A DNA stretch of 37,456 nt from Alphaproteobacteria bacterium (GTDB lineage: Bacteria; Pseudomonadota; Alphaproteobacteria; Caulobacterales; Parvularculaceae): the NCBI GenBank assembly GCA_030426465.1, contig JAUHYK010000043.1:1-37456 (forward strand), written 5' to 3'. Every line of letters begins with the position of its first letter. Position 1 is the stretch's first letter. The notes under the pieces are model-generated. The model had not been told where the DNA came from. It made no database searches and saw only the letters and a list, made by a program, of their open reading frames with translations. Of the stretch, positions 25,835 through 34,219 are shown piece by piece. The translations under genes and the position numbers were made by a program.

Positions 25835-27094
25835 TTGCACCATTTCGATTACCGTGACGGCCGTCTTTATGCGGAAGCTGTCGACGTAACCGCGCTCGCT
25901 GATGCGGTCGGGGCGCCTTTTTATGTCTATTCCGAAGCGACCCTGCGCCGTCATATGCAGGTTTTTCAAAAAGCGTTTGCGGGCGCCGACCCGCTGGTCG
26001 CTTTTTCGGTCAAGGCGAATTCCAATCTCGCGGTGCTGAAAGTGCTCGCCAGCGAGGGCGCCGGCGCCGATGTTGTTTCAGGCGGCGAGTTGCAACGGGC
26101 CTTAATAGCCGGGATCGCACCTGAGAAAATCGTTTTTTCAGGCGTTGGCAAAACCCGCGACGAAATGAAAGCGGCGCTGGACGCCGGGATCTATCAGTTC
26201 AATGTGGAATCGGCGCCGGAACTCGCCGCGCTGAATGCGCTGGCGCTTGAATTAAACAAGCGCGCGCCTGTCGCCTTGCGCGTCAATCCGGATGTGGCCG
26301 CAGGCGGGCATGACAAAATCTCCACGGGCCGCAAGGAAGACAAATTCGGCGTCGCCTGGGAAGAGGCGCGCGGGCTTTATGCGCAAGCGCGCGACATGAA
26401 AGGGATTGATGTCACCGGCGTCGACCTGCATATCGGCTCGCAGATCGCCGATCTCGCGCCCTTCGAAGCGGCGTTCAGCAAGACCGCCGGGCTGATCAGC
26501 GATCTGCGCGCCGACGGCTGCAAGATCGAGCGCCTTGATGTGGGCGGCGGGCTTGGCATTCCTTACGGCAATACGGCGGCGCCGCCTCATCCAGACGCCT
26601 ATGCGGCGCTGATCAAAAAACTCACCGCGCCTCTCGACGTCAGGCTGATCTTCGAGCCGGGGCGCATGATCGCAGGCAATGCCGGCATTCTGGTGACGCG
26701 CGTCGTTTTTGTAAAAGAGGGCGTGGCGCGCAAATTTCTCATCGTCGACGCGGCGATGAACGACCTGATCCGCCCGGCCCTTTACGACGCCCATCACGAC
26801 ATCATTCCCGTCATCAAAAACGAAGATGCGGCGCAAATAACCTATGACGTTGTCGGCCCGGTCTGCGAGTCGAGCGACTTCTTCGCAAAACAGCGCGCCA
26901 TGCCGGAAATGAAACCCGGCGACCTCGCCGCGATCATGTCTGCGGGCGCCTATGGCGCGGTGCAGGCGTCGCAATACAATACGCGGCCCTTGATCCCGGA
27001 AGTGCTTGTCAGCGGCGAGCGTTACGCCGTCATCCGCCGCCGCCCGAGCTTTGAGGAAATGATTGCGCTCGAAGACGCGCCCGACTGGCTTTAG
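25835..27094 (+). CDS. lysA: Diaminopimelate decarboxylase
   Basis: 419 residues. Converts meso-diaminopimelate to lysine. PLP-binding lysine K60 is in FSVKANSNLAVL; GSQI, GGGLGIPYG and GPVCESSDFFAKQR are the substrate and PLP sites. The start is a TTG: the reading begins HHFDYRDGRLYAE, which matches relatives, and GGG lies upstream; no ATG occurs before residue 41. Close spacing to the tiny lipoprotein means it is in the same operon as argH. Confidence 0.97.
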   Translation: MHHFDYRDGRLYAEAVDVTALADAVGAPFYVYSEATLRRHMQVFQKAFAGADPLVAFSVKANSNLAVLKVLASEGAGADVVSGGELQRALIAGIAPEKIVFSGVGKTRDEMKAALDAGIYQFNVESAPELAALNALALELNKRAPVALRVNPDVAAGGHDKISTGRKEDKFGVAWEEARGLYAQARDMKGIDVTGVDLHIGSQIADLAPFEAAFSKTAGLISDLRADGCKIERLDVGGGLGIPYGNTAAPPHPDAYAALIKKLTAPLDVRLIFEPGRMIAGNAGILVTRVVFVKEGVARKFLIVDAAMNDLIRPALYDAHHDIIPVIKNEDAAQITYDVVGPVCESSDFFAKQRAMPEMKPGDLAAIMSAGAYGAVQASQYNTRPLIPEVLVSGERYAVIRRRPSFEEMIALEDAPDWL

Positions 27095-27138
27095 GCGTTT
27101 CTTCCTGCATTACAGTTTTGCCCCGATAGCGGGAATCG

Positions 27139-27183
27139 CCGCTTCGAAAATTCATCACATGTGATGAATTCGGGCGGTTTTTT
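27139..27183 (+). terminator. Probable terminator of the argH-lysA operon, with a perfect 22-bp palindrome
   Basis: AATTCATCACA (27149-27159) and TGTGATGAATT (27160-27170) form a perfect palindrome with no loop bases; GC pairs with bulges extend the stem outward, and six Ts (27178-27183) follow. The T-run suggests an intrinsic terminator. The perfect symmetry, with no natural loop, also fits a dimeric regulator site. Confidence 0.6.
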
Positions 27184-27307
27184 GAGTGTTGGTGAATAGT
27201 TATCCCCCACTTAACGCAACGGGATTATTCTCCCTGCTCACTCGATGAATTGCGTCAGGAGCACGGGCATGCCGCACGCATCACGCGCGACTCTGTTTGC
27301 AAAACCG

Positions 27308-27682
27308 CTAGATCAGTCCGGCTATCGAAAAGTTGTTATAAACGATCAGCGCATTGCCGGTTGTCGCCACCGCGAAGAAGAACAACACGATCCAGTGCGG
27401 GAACCACAGCACCATAAAGCTGATCAGTCCCTGAAGCCCGAGTTTGGCGATGATCCAGCCGTCGCCGGCGTGATCCATCATGGAACTGACGAACGGGTTC
27501 GCTTCGACGCCTGCCCCGCTCTCAATTGCAATCACGGTGGAGATGATGTCGGTGACGCCAACAATGTTATAGATCACCACAAGGACCCAGGCGGCGGCCG
27601 TGAGCCAGACCGAGGCGCGGGAGCGGCGCGCGTCTTCCCCCAATTGCTGACGGCGCTTCGATGAGGTGAGCGTGAAAACCAA
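27308..27682 (-). CDS. DUF5658-like small membrane protein
   Basis: 124 residues with three helices (about 27-48, 80-100 and 102-120). The motif GVTDIISTVIAIESGAGVEANPF, with Asp, Thr and a Gly-Glu-Asn-Pro turn, is characteristic of DUF5658-type proteins of unknown function. The start is a TTG with GGGAG six to seven bases upstream; no ATG lies near. It stands alone and is divergent from the TIGR02302 gene with 113 bases between starts. Confidence 0.78.
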   Translation of the reverse strand: MVFTLTSSKRRQQLGEDARRSRASVWLTAAAWVLVVIYNIVGVTDIISTVIAIESGAGVEANPFVSSMMDHAGDGWIIAKLGLQGLISFMVLWFPHWIVLFFFAVATTGNALIVYNNFSIAGLI

Positions 27683-27795
27683 CCTGATCTCCCGTTTTTG
27701 TTAACCTGTTTTCGCCAGCGATGCGCCAGACTGAGAAAGCTTTAAGGTGAAGCGGCGTCGACGAATGCAACTTCAAGAGCTATTGTGCAAGAAGT

Positions 27796-30303
27796 ATGAC
27801 CACCAGCGTGACACAGCCGGAAAAACCCGCCGGCCCGGCGCCTGAAACGCCTGACGGCAAAGGGGCCAGCCCCCCGAAACGCCGGCGCGTCCCGGGCGCG
27901 GGGGCGATTTTCGCCGCCCGGCTTGTCCTTTTTTGGGAAAGGCTGTGGCCGGCGATCCTGCCCGCACTGGCGGTCCCGTTCGTTTTCCTTTTCATCAGCC
28001 TTTGCGATCTCTGGAAACTAACTCCGTCATTCCTGCATTGGGCCGCTCTGGTGATCGGCGGCGCCGGGTTCGCCGGCTTCCTTTATGACGGTCTTAAAGC
28101 CGTCCGCTTTCCCTCGCGGCGCGAGGCGCAGGCGCGCCTGGAAGAAGACGGTCATGTGGACCACGCCGCCTTGCAGGCGATGGATGACCGGCCGTTCAGC
28201 GCAGACGATCAGGCGTCGCCATTATGGCGCGCGCATCTGGAGGCGAGCGCGGAGCGGGCGCGAGCCGCGCGGCTGAACCGTGCGCGCGACACCGCCGGCG
28301 CCCGCGACCCTTGGGGCCTGCGCTTTATCGCCCTCGGCCTCCTCGCCATCGGCTTTGTCGCCAGCGGCAAGGACACGCTGTCGCGGCTGGCGCTTGGTTT
28401 CGACCCGGCGGCTCATGCCGGCGCTGGAAAACTGGTCGCCGATTTATGGATCGAACCGCCTGCCTATGCCGGCCGGGCGCCGATCTATCTTCTGCGCGCG
28501 GGCCAGCCCATGCCCGCCGGCGACGATCAGATTGATGCGCCTGAAGGCTCGGTCCTGAAAGCGCAGGTCAATGGCGGCGGGCGCGTCCGTCTGACTTACC
28601 AAACAGAGAGTGAAACGAAACGCGCCGCCTTTGAACGCGACAGGCAGGCCGCGCGCGCAGAAATCGCCATCGGCGAAAGCGGCTTGTTGCGGCTAAAACT
28701 CGGCGCAAAAGAAGGCCGCTGGCCGATTGGCGTTCTCGCAGACGCCGCACCGACCATCACCTTCGTTGAGCCTCCGGCGCGCACCGACGACGCCCGTGTC
28801 GATTTCACCGTCTCCATCGAAGACGATTACGGCGTCGCGGACGCATGGCTCGTGATGCGTCTCGACCCCGATCAGGAACGCCCGCTGGATGCGCCGCTAC
28901 TCGATAAAGCCGCGCTGGAAGACACCCGCACTATTCCAATTGACGGCGTCAGAGGCGTAAGCGGAGAGCGCTCAGCGACCCTCGATCTTCAGGCCGACCC
29001 ATGGGCGGGTCTTCAAGTGCTGGCGAAAGTCGTCGCCCGCGACGGCGCGGGGCAAGAAGGCGACACCGGCGAGGTCGCCGTCATTCTCCCGACACGGATG
29101 TTTTACAATCCGGTGGCGAAAGCCGTCATTGAACAGCGCCAGACCCTCGCTGTCTCCGCAGAGGACTGGCGCCGCGCAGCCCGGTCATTCGATGCGGTGA
29201 CGATGGCGCCCGATATTTTCTACGAAGAAAAGCCAACGCATTATCTTATGCTGCGATCCGCCTTCTGGCGGGTGATGCGCCGCAATGGCGACAGCTATGA
29301 AGACGCGGTTGAAAAATTCTGGCCCCTCGCCTTGCAACTGGAAGACGAAGCGCTGGAGCTTGCGCGCCAGCGTCTTGAGGCGGCGCGCGAAGCCTTGCGC
29401 CAAGCGCTCGAGCGCGGCGCCAGCGACGAGGAAATAGAACGGCTGGTCGAAGAGTTGCGTCAGGCCATGAATGATTATCTGACGGCGCTCGCGCAATCGG
29501 GTCAGCCGATGGAAGAGGCCTCCCAAAACGCCCAGCAACTCGATCAGTCGGATCTCGACGATATGCTCGATTCGATCCGCGACCTTTCCCAGCAAGGCGC
29601 CAATAACGCCGCCCGGCAAATGCTCTCCGACCTGGAAAACATGCTGAACAATTTGCGTCTCTCTCAGGGCGGCGCCGGACAAAACGGACAGGGCCAAAGC
29701 GGACAAGGCCAAAGCGGCGAAGGCGAACGCGGCGGCGCGGCCGGCGCAGCAGGGGAACTGATCGGCCGTCAACGTGAACTCGCCGATGAGGCCTTTCAGC
29801 AACGGCGCGACGGTGACCTTAACGGCGACGATCTCGCCTCACGCGAAGGCGGCCTCGGCGGCGATCTCGACGCGTTGATGGATGCACTTGAAGGTGATGC
29901 AGAAGCCGACCCCAGCGGTGAGGCGGGACGCGCCCTTGGCCGCGCACGCAGCGCCATGCGTGAGGCTGAAGGCGCGCTGGCCGGCGATGATTTCGCCGCC
30001 GCCGGAGACGCCATGGAACGCGCCATCGCCAATCTACGTGACGGCGCCGAAGCCCTCGCCCGCGAGCAGATGCGACAGGCCCAGGGAGAACAAGGCGGCG
30101 GCGAAGGACAGCGCGACGGCCGCAGCGCCGACCCATTGGGCAGGCCCGCCGGCGATATCGCCGGCGAAGGCGTCGAAGTGCCCGGCGAAAGCGAAGCGGG
30201 ACGCACCCGCGCCGTAATCGAGGAATTGCGCCGCCGACTTGGCGAACCCGGGCGCGACGAAGATGAAGTCGACTATCTGGAACGGCTGCTGGAGCGGTTT
30301 TAA
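27796..30303 (+). CDS. TIGR02302/DUF4175 family protein
   Basis: 835 residues. Two N-terminal membrane helices (about 50-70 and 78-100) and another near 180-195 anchor a large region. The middle holds beta-rich segments (PAYAGRAPIYL, APTITFVEPPARTDDARVDFTVSIEDDYGV). The second half is helical and charged (EEIERLVEELRQAMNDYLTA) with a Gly/Gln-rich low-complexity stretch and the C-terminus DEDEVDYLERLLERF. The family is restricted to alphaproteobacteria and its function is unknown; it is usually near lysA, as here. The start is marked by a modest AAGAAG. It is convergent with the 266-residue membrane protein gene. Confidence 0.92.
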   Translation: MTTSVTQPEKPAGPAPETPDGKGASPPKRRRVPGAGAIFAARLVLFWERLWPAILPALAVPFVFLFISLCDLWKLTPSFLHWAALVIGGAGFAGFLYDGLKAVRFPSRREAQARLEEDGHVDHAALQAMDDRPFSADDQASPLWRAHLEASAERARAARLNRARDTAGARDPWGLRFIALGLLAIGFVASGKDTLSRLALGFDPAAHAGAGKLVADLWIEPPAYAGRAPIYLLRAGQPMPAGDDQIDAPEGSVLKAQVNGGGRVRLTYQTESETKRAAFERDRQAARAEIAIGESGLLRLKLGAKEGRWPIGVLADAAPTITFVEPPARTDDARVDFTVSIEDDYGVADAWLVMRLDPDQERPLDAPLLDKAALEDTRTIPIDGVRGVSGERSATLDLQADPWAGLQVLAKVVARDGAGQEGDTGEVAVILPTRMFYNPVAKAVIEQRQTLAVSAEDWRRAARSFDAVTMAPDIFYEEKPTHYLMLRSAFWRVMRRNGDSYEDAVEKFWPLALQLEDEALELARQRLEAAREALRQALERGASDEEIERLVEELRQAMNDYLTALAQSGQPMEEASQNAQQLDQSDLDDMLDSIRDLSQQGANNAARQMLSDLENMLNNLRLSQGGAGQNGQGQSGQGQSGEGERGGAAGAAGELIGRQRELADEAFQQRRDGDLNGDDLASREGGLGGDLDALMDALEGDAEADPSGEAGRALGRARSAMREAEGALAGDDFAAAGDAMERAIANLRDGAEALAREQMRQAQGEQGGGEGQRDGRSADPLGRPAGDIAGEGVEVPGESEAGRTRAVIEELRRRLGEPGRDEDEVDYLERLLERF
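29686..29715 (+). repeat. Tandem 15-base repeat inside the TIGR02302 gene
   Basis: Two copies of GGACARGGCCAAAGC in direct tandem (29686-29700 and 29701-29715, one difference), preceded by a degenerate unit, encode a GQGQS-type linker. Such repeats can vary in copy number between strains without breaking the frame. Confidence 0.7.
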
Positions 30304-30320
30304 AGCGGACGCCAAAAACT

Positions 30321-30349
30321 AAAAACGGCGCGCCCGAAAGCACGCCGTT
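30321..30349 (-). terminator. Terminator of the leftward 266-aa gene
   Basis: AACGGCG (30324-30330) pairs with CGCCGTT (30343-30349), extended inward by two further pairs past one mismatch. Reading leftward the stem is followed by T-rich sequence (TTTTTAGTTTTT). No T-run occurs in the rightward direction, so the TIGR02302 gene may not be ended here. Confidence 0.7.
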
Positions 30350-30371
30350 CATTACTCTATGTTGAGCGCCT

Positions 30372-31172
30372 TTACACTCTCGCGCGAGTCCATGGGAATG
30401 GCGCATTTTCATCGCGGTGACGGCCGCCAATGCCGCCTGCGAAATAGGCGCCGGCTGCGGCGACAAGCGCGCTCGCGGCCAACAGGAATGCGCTGATCGC
30501 GCCGACTTTACGCGCTTTATCCGCTGCTTCGCGTGTCGTCGTTTCCCACTGATCGACGCGCGTGCGCGCTTCGCCTTCAGAAAGGTCAGTACTATCTGCG
30601 ATAACGTCAACGGCCGCTTCCTTATCGCTGCCAGACAATTCACCGTCTGCGCTGGCGCGCGCAAGCACTGCAGCAATCGTCGCGCGATCACCGGCGTCGG
30701 CGTCACCGCCACGCAACATGATCGCAGCGTCAGCATCATTTTCCGTCATGACGCTGGCGCCAAGACTTGCAGCGCCGGCGGCCATATGCGCCGACAAAGC
30801 GGCGCCAATGAGCAAGCCTGTCGCCCAGACGACAAGCCCGTGAACACCGTCGCGGAACTCAACAGAGTCAGCCGTTGCGCCAATCACAGGCCGACGCAAC
30901 CGACCGGCGATATAACCGCCAGCGATGAAGCTGAAGATCATGACAAACAGCACCCACGCCATGGTGATGTAGCTGAGCGTGCCCGCTTCCGCACCCTGCC
31001 CCGGGAAAGGGGAAGAAACGGAAAGGCCCACGCCGCCGCCAAAAGCAAAGAGCACTAGTGAAATAGCAGAGGCGACAAAGGCCCCCGCGAAAACAGCACC
31101 CCACTCCATGTAGGAATGAGCGCTTCCCTCATCGTCGGATACGACGACGCCAATTGTTTCCGTACTGCTCAT
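30372..31172 (-). CDS. Membrane protein, probable general-stress gene
   Basis: 266 residues: helices at about 23-48, 70-95, 112-135 and 220-245 with a soluble domain between (about 150-215). The N-terminal half has EWGAVFAGAFVASAISLVLFAFGGGVG, and the middle helix GGYIAGRLRRP. Similar proteins are often called PhnA-like without reason. The final helix begins RKVGAISAFLLAASALVAAA. Function unknown. AAGG four bases before the ATG overlaps the stop of the preceding 23-residue gene, so the two are co-translated. An EcfG-like promoter lies upstream of that small gene. Confidence 0.8.
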   Translation of the reverse strand: MSSTETIGVVVSDDEGSAHSYMEWGAVFAGAFVASAISLVLFAFGGGVGLSVSSPFPGQGAEAGTLSYITMAWVLFVMIFSFIAGGYIAGRLRRPVIGATADSVEFRDGVHGLVVWATGLLIGAALSAHMAAGAASLGASVMTENDADAAIMLRGGDADAGDRATIAAVLARASADGELSGSDKEAAVDVIADSTDLSEGEARTRVDQWETTTREAADKARKVGAISAFLLAASALVAAAGAYFAGGIGGRHRDENAPFPWTRARV

Positions 31173-31176
31173 GACC

Positions 31177-31248
31177 TTAAAGCCCTAAGAACGACAGAAT
31201 GGCCATTACGACAACGACGAGCCCTACAAGATAAATGATTCCATGCAT
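31177..31248 (-). CDS. 23-residue single-helix membrane peptide
   Basis: The ATG at 31248 opens a frame of 23 codons beginning MHGIIYLVGLVVVV and ending SFLGL, nearly all hydrophobic. GGAGAG lies about 6-8 bases upstream. The stop is four bases before the next start, so the two form an operon. Very similar one-helix peptides occur in many alphaproteobacteria, often beside stress genes. Function unknown. A longer open frame upstream has no support. Confidence 0.75.
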   Translation of the reverse strand: MHGIIYLVGLVVVVMAILSFLGL

Positions 31249-31300
31249 TGTGTTCTCTCCTTCGCCGGTTCCGGTTGACCGGCGTTTATGTGTTCTTTTT

Positions 31301-31326
31301 AAACACGCGCGATCGTGATCGGTTCC
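31301..31326 (-). promoter_or_regulatory. EcfG-type (general stress) promoter
   Basis: Reading leftward, GGAAC at 31326-31322 is followed after 16 bases by TGTTT (31305-31301), close to the alphaproteobacterial EcfG/SigT consensus GGAAC-N16/17-CGTT (one base differs). It lies about 55-60 bases before the start codon of the 23-residue gene, a normal leader length. No other such pair was found in the intergenic DNA of the window. Confidence 0.6.
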
Positions 31327-31368
31327 GAAGAGAACGTAGGCGGCAACGCCGCAATGCAATAAAATAGC

Positions 31369-31884
31369 TTAATTAGCGGAACCGAGGAGCGGCAGGCCGC
31401 GTTTGCGGCCATCGTCGTCCATGCCGTAGCCAACGAGAAAATCGTCAGCCTGCGCCTCAAACCCGATATAATCGCATTTAAGGTCCTCAGCGTGGCCAGT
31501 GAGTTTCTTGACGAAAACGCAGAGCTTCACATCTGCGGCGCCGCGATCTTCGATCATGCCCTTGCCAAAATGCAATGAACGCCCGGTGTCAAGCACGTCA
31601 TCGACGAGCAGCACGGTCCGGCCTTTGATATCCACCGAGAAATCCTTGAGCAGGGTGACGACGCCTGACGATGCGCGCGCGCCGCCATAGGAAGACAGCT
31701 GGACAAAATCCACATGGGGATCGGCGCCGTGGCGATAAAGCGCGCGCAAAAGATCGGCCGCAAAGATGAAAGCGCCAGTAAGAACCGGCGCAAGAAGGAA
31801 ATCCTTCGGAAGATCACGCGCCATTTCCGCCGCCATCGCATCGATCCGCTGGGCGATTTCATCTTCTGTAAAAAGGGTGCGCAT
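31369..31884 (-). CDS. hpt: Hypoxanthine phosphoribosyltransferase
   Basis: 171 residues. Makes IMP or GMP from hypoxanthine or guanine and PRPP (purine salvage). The PRPP-binding motif VLLVDDVLDTGRSL is at 91-104; the LLAPVLTGAFIFAADLLR strand-helix is near the N-terminus; and the metal and base-contact region CDYIGFEAQADDFLVGYG is toward the end. The start has only a moderate ribosome site (GGATGGAC). Same strand as the zinc-ribbon gene upstream, 112 bases apart; a shared transcript is possible. Confidence 0.96.
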   Translation of the reverse strand: MRTLFTEDEIAQRIDAMAAEMARDLPKDFLLAPVLTGAFIFAADLLRALYRHGADPHVDFVQLSSYGGARASSGVVTLLKDFSVDIKGRTVLLVDDVLDTGRSLHFGKGMIEDRGAADVKLCVFVKKLTGHAEDLKCDYIGFEAQADDFLVGYGMDDDGRKRGLPLLGSAN

Positions 31885-31996
31885 TGTCAGTCCATCCCGC
31901 CGTCTTCACCTGAGGGAAGGCTCATAGAATCATTTCGGACGTCGCGCCAGACGCCGACATGCTGAACAGGGTCTGGGCGCCGCCGTAAAACGGCGG

Positions 31997-33442
31997 TTAT
32001 TCGCTTTTCCCCGGGATAAGCGATTCAAGAACGCTCTTTTCCGGCGCGAAGGAAAGCGCCACTTCCGCAACGCCTTCAGGGGCCGGCGCGCGCGTGACGA
32101 AATCCACCATTTCGCCCTGCGCCACATCGCTCTGATTAGCGGAGAACGTCCAGCGGGCGAGCAATTCTCCGCGCGATCCCAATGCCTCGGCCTGAAGCAG
32201 CGGCGCTGCGACCAGCCCGCCCGATTCGTTGCGCAGATTACCGGTAATCTCGATGGTGGGTCCGTTTGTGGACATCGCGAGACGGTGGCGGACATTTTCA
32301 ATCGCGAGACCATAGGGGTTCGCTTCAATACCGATTACGGCATAAGCGTCCGCTGTTTTCGGCGCCACTTTGACGATCTCGTCGCGATAGACCAGAACGC
32401 CATAGACAACGGCGACAACCACAGCGAGCCACGCAGTCCAGCCCACAACGCGCAGCGGGGTGAGGCGGTTTTTCTCACGCGATTCGGCGCGACGGCGCGC
32501 CTTGCGAATAGCGCGTTCAAGTTCACGCGGCGTTACGCGCAGCGCTGCAAAAAATTCTTCGTCGAAATCCTCAGGATTGAGCGGACGCACATCCTCCATC
32601 CGCGCCAGCGCCGTCGCCCGGCGCCGTTCGGCTCGGACTTTTCGCCCGAACCCACGCGGGCGCTCGGCGCCATCGTCTTCGACATCTTCCCAATCGGCGT
32701 CGACGACATAAGCCGCGTTATACTGGTCCTCTTCGTCCGCCTCCTCATCGGCAAAACGCAGCGATTCGCGCTCTTCGGTCTTTTCCTTGCGCTTGCGGGA
32801 AAATAGCGGACGGCGGTCGTCTTCCTCATCATCTTCAACGATGAATTGGCGACCCTTGCGCCAACCTTTGCCGGCGGGCTCGGCTTCGTCATCATCCTCG
32901 TCGCGGCCTTTACGGGGCGCCGGCGAGGTAAAAAGCGAATCGTCGTCGTCATCGTCGTCTTCTTCGACGAAGCGGCGGTCGCTTCGGGCGCGCTTAGAGG
33001 TCGATTTAGCATCGCGCTCATCCTCTTCATCGCGCCAGTCGCGACGTGTGGATTTGGAGGTCTTGGCGCGCTTGGCGTTGGTGCGATCGTCGTCTTCTTC
33101 CGGCTCGTCGTCTACGATGCCTACCTTCATAAGGGGACGCGCGGCATGGCTATCCTCGTCTTCATCACTATTATCTTCATCATCAGCCCTATCCTCGCGC
33201 CCTTTAGCGCGAGTCGAGGCTTTCTCGTCCCTGCTGTCTTTCTCGTCGTCATCCGTGTCGGCAGCGCGCTTCGCCGTTTTTTTGGCGGCAGGCTTGTCCA
33301 GCGGCTCCATGTCAAGCAGCTCGGGCGCGGGCACAAACCAGCTCTCGCCGCAGGACGAACAGCGCACAGAGCGGCCATTTGGGGAAAACCGCTCATCATC
33401 CACATCATATCGCGTGGTGCATTCAGGACAGGTGATTATCAT
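31997..33442 (-). CDS. MJ0042 zinc-ribbon / DUF3426 membrane protein with a long charged linker
   Basis: 481 residues. A zinc ribbon at the N-terminus (C5, C8, C28, C31; MIITCPECTTRYDVDDERF), then a very long polyampholyte stretch (about 50-265) rich in D, E, R and K with runs such as EEDDDDDDD, then a membrane helix (about 332-352) and a C-terminal DUF3426-like beta domain (about 365-475: TIEITGNLRNESGGLV, VAEVALSFAPEKS). Typical for alphaproteobacteria at this position beside ftsE; the linker here is much longer than the usual tens of residues. Function unknown. The start has a weak GGTC site. Divergent from ftsE. Confidence 0.9.
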   Translation of the reverse strand: MIITCPECTTRYDVDDERFSPNGRSVRCSSCGESWFVPAPELLDMEPLDKPAAKKTAKRAADTDDDEKDSRDEKASTRAKGREDRADDEDNSDEDEDSHAARPLMKVGIVDDEPEEDDDRTNAKRAKTSKSTRRDWRDEEDERDAKSTSKRARSDRRFVEEDDDDDDDSLFTSPAPRKGRDEDDDEAEPAGKGWRKGRQFIVEDDEEDDRRPLFSRKRKEKTEERESLRFADEEADEEDQYNAAYVVDADWEDVEDDGAERPRGFGRKVRAERRRATALARMEDVRPLNPEDFDEEFFAALRVTPRELERAIRKARRRAESREKNRLTPLRVVGWTAWLAVVVAVVYGVLVYRDEIVKVAPKTADAYAVIGIEANPYGLAIENVRHRLAMSTNGPTIEITGNLRNESGGLVAAPLLQAEALGSRGELLARWTFSANQSDVAQGEMVDFVTRAPAPEGVAEVALSFAPEKSVLESLIPGKSE

Positions 33443-33522
33443 GTGAGACCAGAATCGTTTATGTGTTCGCCGTGAACAGGCGCGCGGGAAGGCGCGCCTC
33501 CGACCGCTGCAGCAGGATCGCC

Positions 33523-34218
33523 ATGGACGCCGGCAAGGAAATCGTCAGGTTTGAAGAGATGGGCCTCGCCTATGAGGACGCGCCGGAAACCCTGAGCGAC
33601 GTCACCATGACCTTGCGTGAAGGCGAGTTCCGTTTTCTCACTGGACCGTCGGGCGCCGGCAAAACATCGCTCCTGAAAATGATCTATCTCGCTCACAGAC
33701 CTACGCGCGGCCGGTTTTTCCTGTTCGAAGAGAACGCAACCGAGGCCCCGCGCGAGGCCTTGCCTGCGCTGCGCCGGCGTATCGGCGTTGTCTTCCAGGA
33801 ATTCCGTCTCCTCGATCATCTCACGGCCTATGAAAATGTAGCGCTACCTATGAAAGTCGCAGGCGTTAACCAAAACCAATACCGGGAAGACGTAAGCGAA
33901 CTCTTAAATTGGGTTGGTTTGGGGGATCGCATGGACGCCAAACCGCCGACGCTGTCCGGCGGTGAAAAGCAACGCGTGGCGCTCGCACGGGCGCTTGTGT
34001 CCAAGCCGGATCTTATCCTCGCCGACGAACCGACGGGCAATGTCGACCCGGCCATGGGCGAGCGCATTATGAAATTATTTGTTGAACTTAATAAACTCGG
34101 GGCCGCGGTTATTGTTGCAACCCATGACCTTCATCTCGTGCAATCGATTGGTAAACCGGTGTTAAGAATTGGTGAGGGGCGGGTGACGCGCAGCGCTGGC
34201 GCAGGAGGCGCGGCGTAA
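33523..34218 (+). CDS. ftsE: Cell-division ABC transporter ATP-binding protein FtsE
   Basis: 231 residues. With FtsX it forms the inner-membrane ABC complex that controls cell-wall hydrolysis at the septum. Walker A GPSGAGKT (41-48), Q-loop (Q92), signature LSGGEKQ (144-150), Walker B LILADEP (164-170) and H-loop ATHD are all present. The start MDAGKEIV is supported by AGGAT upstream; the open frame extends further but without a ribosome site. The stop lies one base before ftsX. Confidence 0.97.
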   Translation: MDAGKEIVRFEEMGLAYEDAPETLSDVTMTLREGEFRFLTGPSGAGKTSLLKMIYLAHRPTRGRFFLFEENATEAPREALPALRRRIGVVFQEFRLLDHLTAYENVALPMKVAGVNQNQYREDVSELLNWVGLGDRMDAKPPTLSGGEKQRVALARALVSKPDLILADEPTGNVDPAMGERIMKLFVELNKLGAAVIVATHDLHLVQSIGKPVLRIGEGRVTRSAGAGGAA

Positions 34219-34219
34219 T

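Noticed and set aside
27245-27664. 139-codon rightward open frame opposite the DUF5658-like gene
   Set aside because: Product is hydrophilic and low-complexity; the reverse strand has a coherent membrane protein with conserved family motif and ribosome site.
32787-33475. Long serine- and valine-rich antisense frames opposite the charged linker
   Set aside because: They are the mirror of Asp/Glu codon runs (GAC/GAT/GAA read as Ser/Val/Phe) in the zinc-ribbon protein.
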